DNA from: CAMDPA01 sp965223035
GTDB lineage: Bacteria; Pseudomonadota; Alphaproteobacteria; Rhizobiales; Hyphomicrobiaceae
NCBI GenBank assembly: GCA_965223035.1
Contig: OZ244980.1
Coordinates: 558,001-622,000, forward strand
Length of the DNA stretch: 64,000 bases
Direction: 5' to 3'
Position numbers and translations under genes: made by a program. Each line of letters starts with the position of its first letter. Positions within the stretch are counted from its first letter, which is position 1. Positions 63,327 through 64,000 of the stretch are shown here, one piece after another. Under the pieces are notes generated by a model that made no database searches, had not been told where the DNA came from, and saw only the letters and a program-made list of their open reading frames with translations.

Positions 63327-64000
63327 ATGCTGGGTCAGATCGTCGAAATCACCAAGCCCGGCCAGCGGCTGTCCCTCTACCGGGGCTTCCTCCGCGTCGA
63401 AGATGCTGACGGTCACGTCGGTGACGTGCCTCTCGACGACATCGATGCCGTTATCGCCTCTACCCCAGCTCTTACCTATTCCAACCAGCTCATTGCGGCG
63501 CTTGCCGAACGGTGTGCGCCGCTCGTCATTTGCTCGCCGCGCTTCGACCCGGCAGCCGTCCTGTTACCGCTCACCGGCCACCACGCGCAAGGGAGCCGAA
63601 TCGAGGCGCAGGCCGCAGTCAGTCGTCCGACCGCGAAACGGCTGTGGGCGGAACTCGTGAAGGCCAAGATTCGGGCGCAAGCTGCCGCCCTCGCTGAATT
63701 TGCGCAGTCGCCGTTAGTGCTCCAGACACTGGCGCGCCGGGTCCGGTCGGGCGACCCGGACAACATTGAAGCTCAGGCTGCGCAGAAGTACTGGCCGGCT
63801 CTCTTTGGCTCGGACTTTCGGCGCGACCGGACTTCTTCTGACAGCAACGTGTTTCTCAACTATGGCTACACGGTGCTCAGGGCCTCGGCAGCGCGCGCTA
63901 TCGTCGGCGCGGGCCTGCATCCTTCGCTTGGCATCCACCACAAGAGTGCGGGCAATAGCCTTAGGCTCGCGGATGACCTGATGGAGCCGTTCCGACCTAC
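63327..64000 (+). CDS. cas1: Type II CRISPR-associated endonuclease Cas1, 5' part
   Basis: 224 codons before the window ends. Starts MLGQIVEITKPGQRLSLYRG, typical of type II Cas1, and shows metal ligands Glu148 (NIEAQAAQKYWPALFG) and His204 or His205 (LGIHHKSAGNSLRLADDLME), with the Asp in LADDLMEPFRP. It integrates new spacers with Cas2, expected just outside the window. The 137 bases between cas9 and cas1 show no repeat or anti-repeat. Confidence 0.95.
   Translation, partial: MLGQIVEITKPGQRLSLYRGFLRVEDADGHVGDVPLDDIDAVIASTPALTYSNQLIAALAERCAPLVICSPRFDPAAVLLPLTGHHAQGSRIEAQAAVSRPTAKRLWAELVKAKIRAQAAALAEFAQSPLVLQTLARRVRSGDPDNIEAQAAQKYWPALFGSDFRRDRTSSDSNVFLNYGYTVLRASAARAIVGAGLHPSLGIHHKSAGNSLRLADDLMEPFRP

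Noticed and set aside
1..64000. tRNA or rRNA genes
   Set aside because: No tRNA-like cloverleaf or rRNA segment was recognised by eye; a tRNA search tool would be decisive.

Overview
This window looks like the chromosome of an alphaproteobacterium, probably Hyphomicrobiales. It is GC-rich, densely packed with catabolic oxidoreductases, TRAP and TTT transporters and sarcosine-oxidase genes, and studded with a family of palindromic intergenic repeats. Everything here is read from sequence and remembered family motifs; no database search was possible.

Layout. 0-11.5 kb: a molybdenum hydroxylase (small, FAD and large subunits, the large one fused to a CoxG-like domain) divergent from a hydantoinase/oxoprolinase A+B pair, an alpha/beta hydrolase, a GntR/FCD regulator and an acyl-CoA ligase. 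Three similar palindromes suggest one GntR regulon for nitrogen-heterocycle or amide catabolism. 11.5-16.7 kb: four-subunit sarcosine oxidase (soxB-D-A-G) with an atypical delta subunit. 16.7-18 kb: a beta-barrel-like secreted protein behind a cobalamin riboswitch that carries four perfect 16-bp tandem repeats. 18-22.2 kb: a UbiD-type decarboxylase, decaying fragments, SnoaL-like proteins and a small protein resembling the NHLP class of peptide leaders. 22.4-28 kb: TetR regulator, homocysteine methyltransferase-like enzyme, cobalt-type nitrile hydratase operon and a TSUP permease. 28-38.7 kb: bestrophin-like channel, AI-2E-type permease, Sel1 protein, a DsbA/FrnE-like thioredoxin-fold gene with in-frame TGA at the first Cys of its CPWC motif (candidate selenoprotein), a dienelactone-hydrolase relic, pyroglutamyl peptidase and a cupin. 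39-43.5 kb: a tripartite tricarboxylate transporter (tctC-A-B) and PPK2. 43.7-46.3 kb: a membrane protein, an IS21 relic and an interrupted FAD oxidoreductase. 46.4-54.9 kb: a catabolic cluster of two amidohydrolases, a Rieske ferredoxin, a TRAP transporter, an AMP-forming ligase and a 2-hydroxychromene-2-carboxylate isomerase-like protein. 54.9-57.8 kb: phage-like and beta-helix relics around an IS3-family element. 57.8-64 kb: two small conserved unknowns and a type II-C CRISPR-Cas locus (predicted tracrRNA, cas9 and the start of cas1). The CRISPR array is not in the window.

How it fits together. Most genes take up and oxidise small organic nitrogen and aromatic compounds: transporter, ligase or hydrolase, oxygenase or hydroxylase. 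Each cluster has its own local regulator or RNA switch. The palindromic repeats occupy cluster boundaries, twice supply stop codons, and in one place have run into an open reading frame. The most unusual items are the candidate selenoprotein, the repeat-expanded riboswitch, the orphan NHLP-like precursor and the tracrRNA transcribed divergently from cas9.
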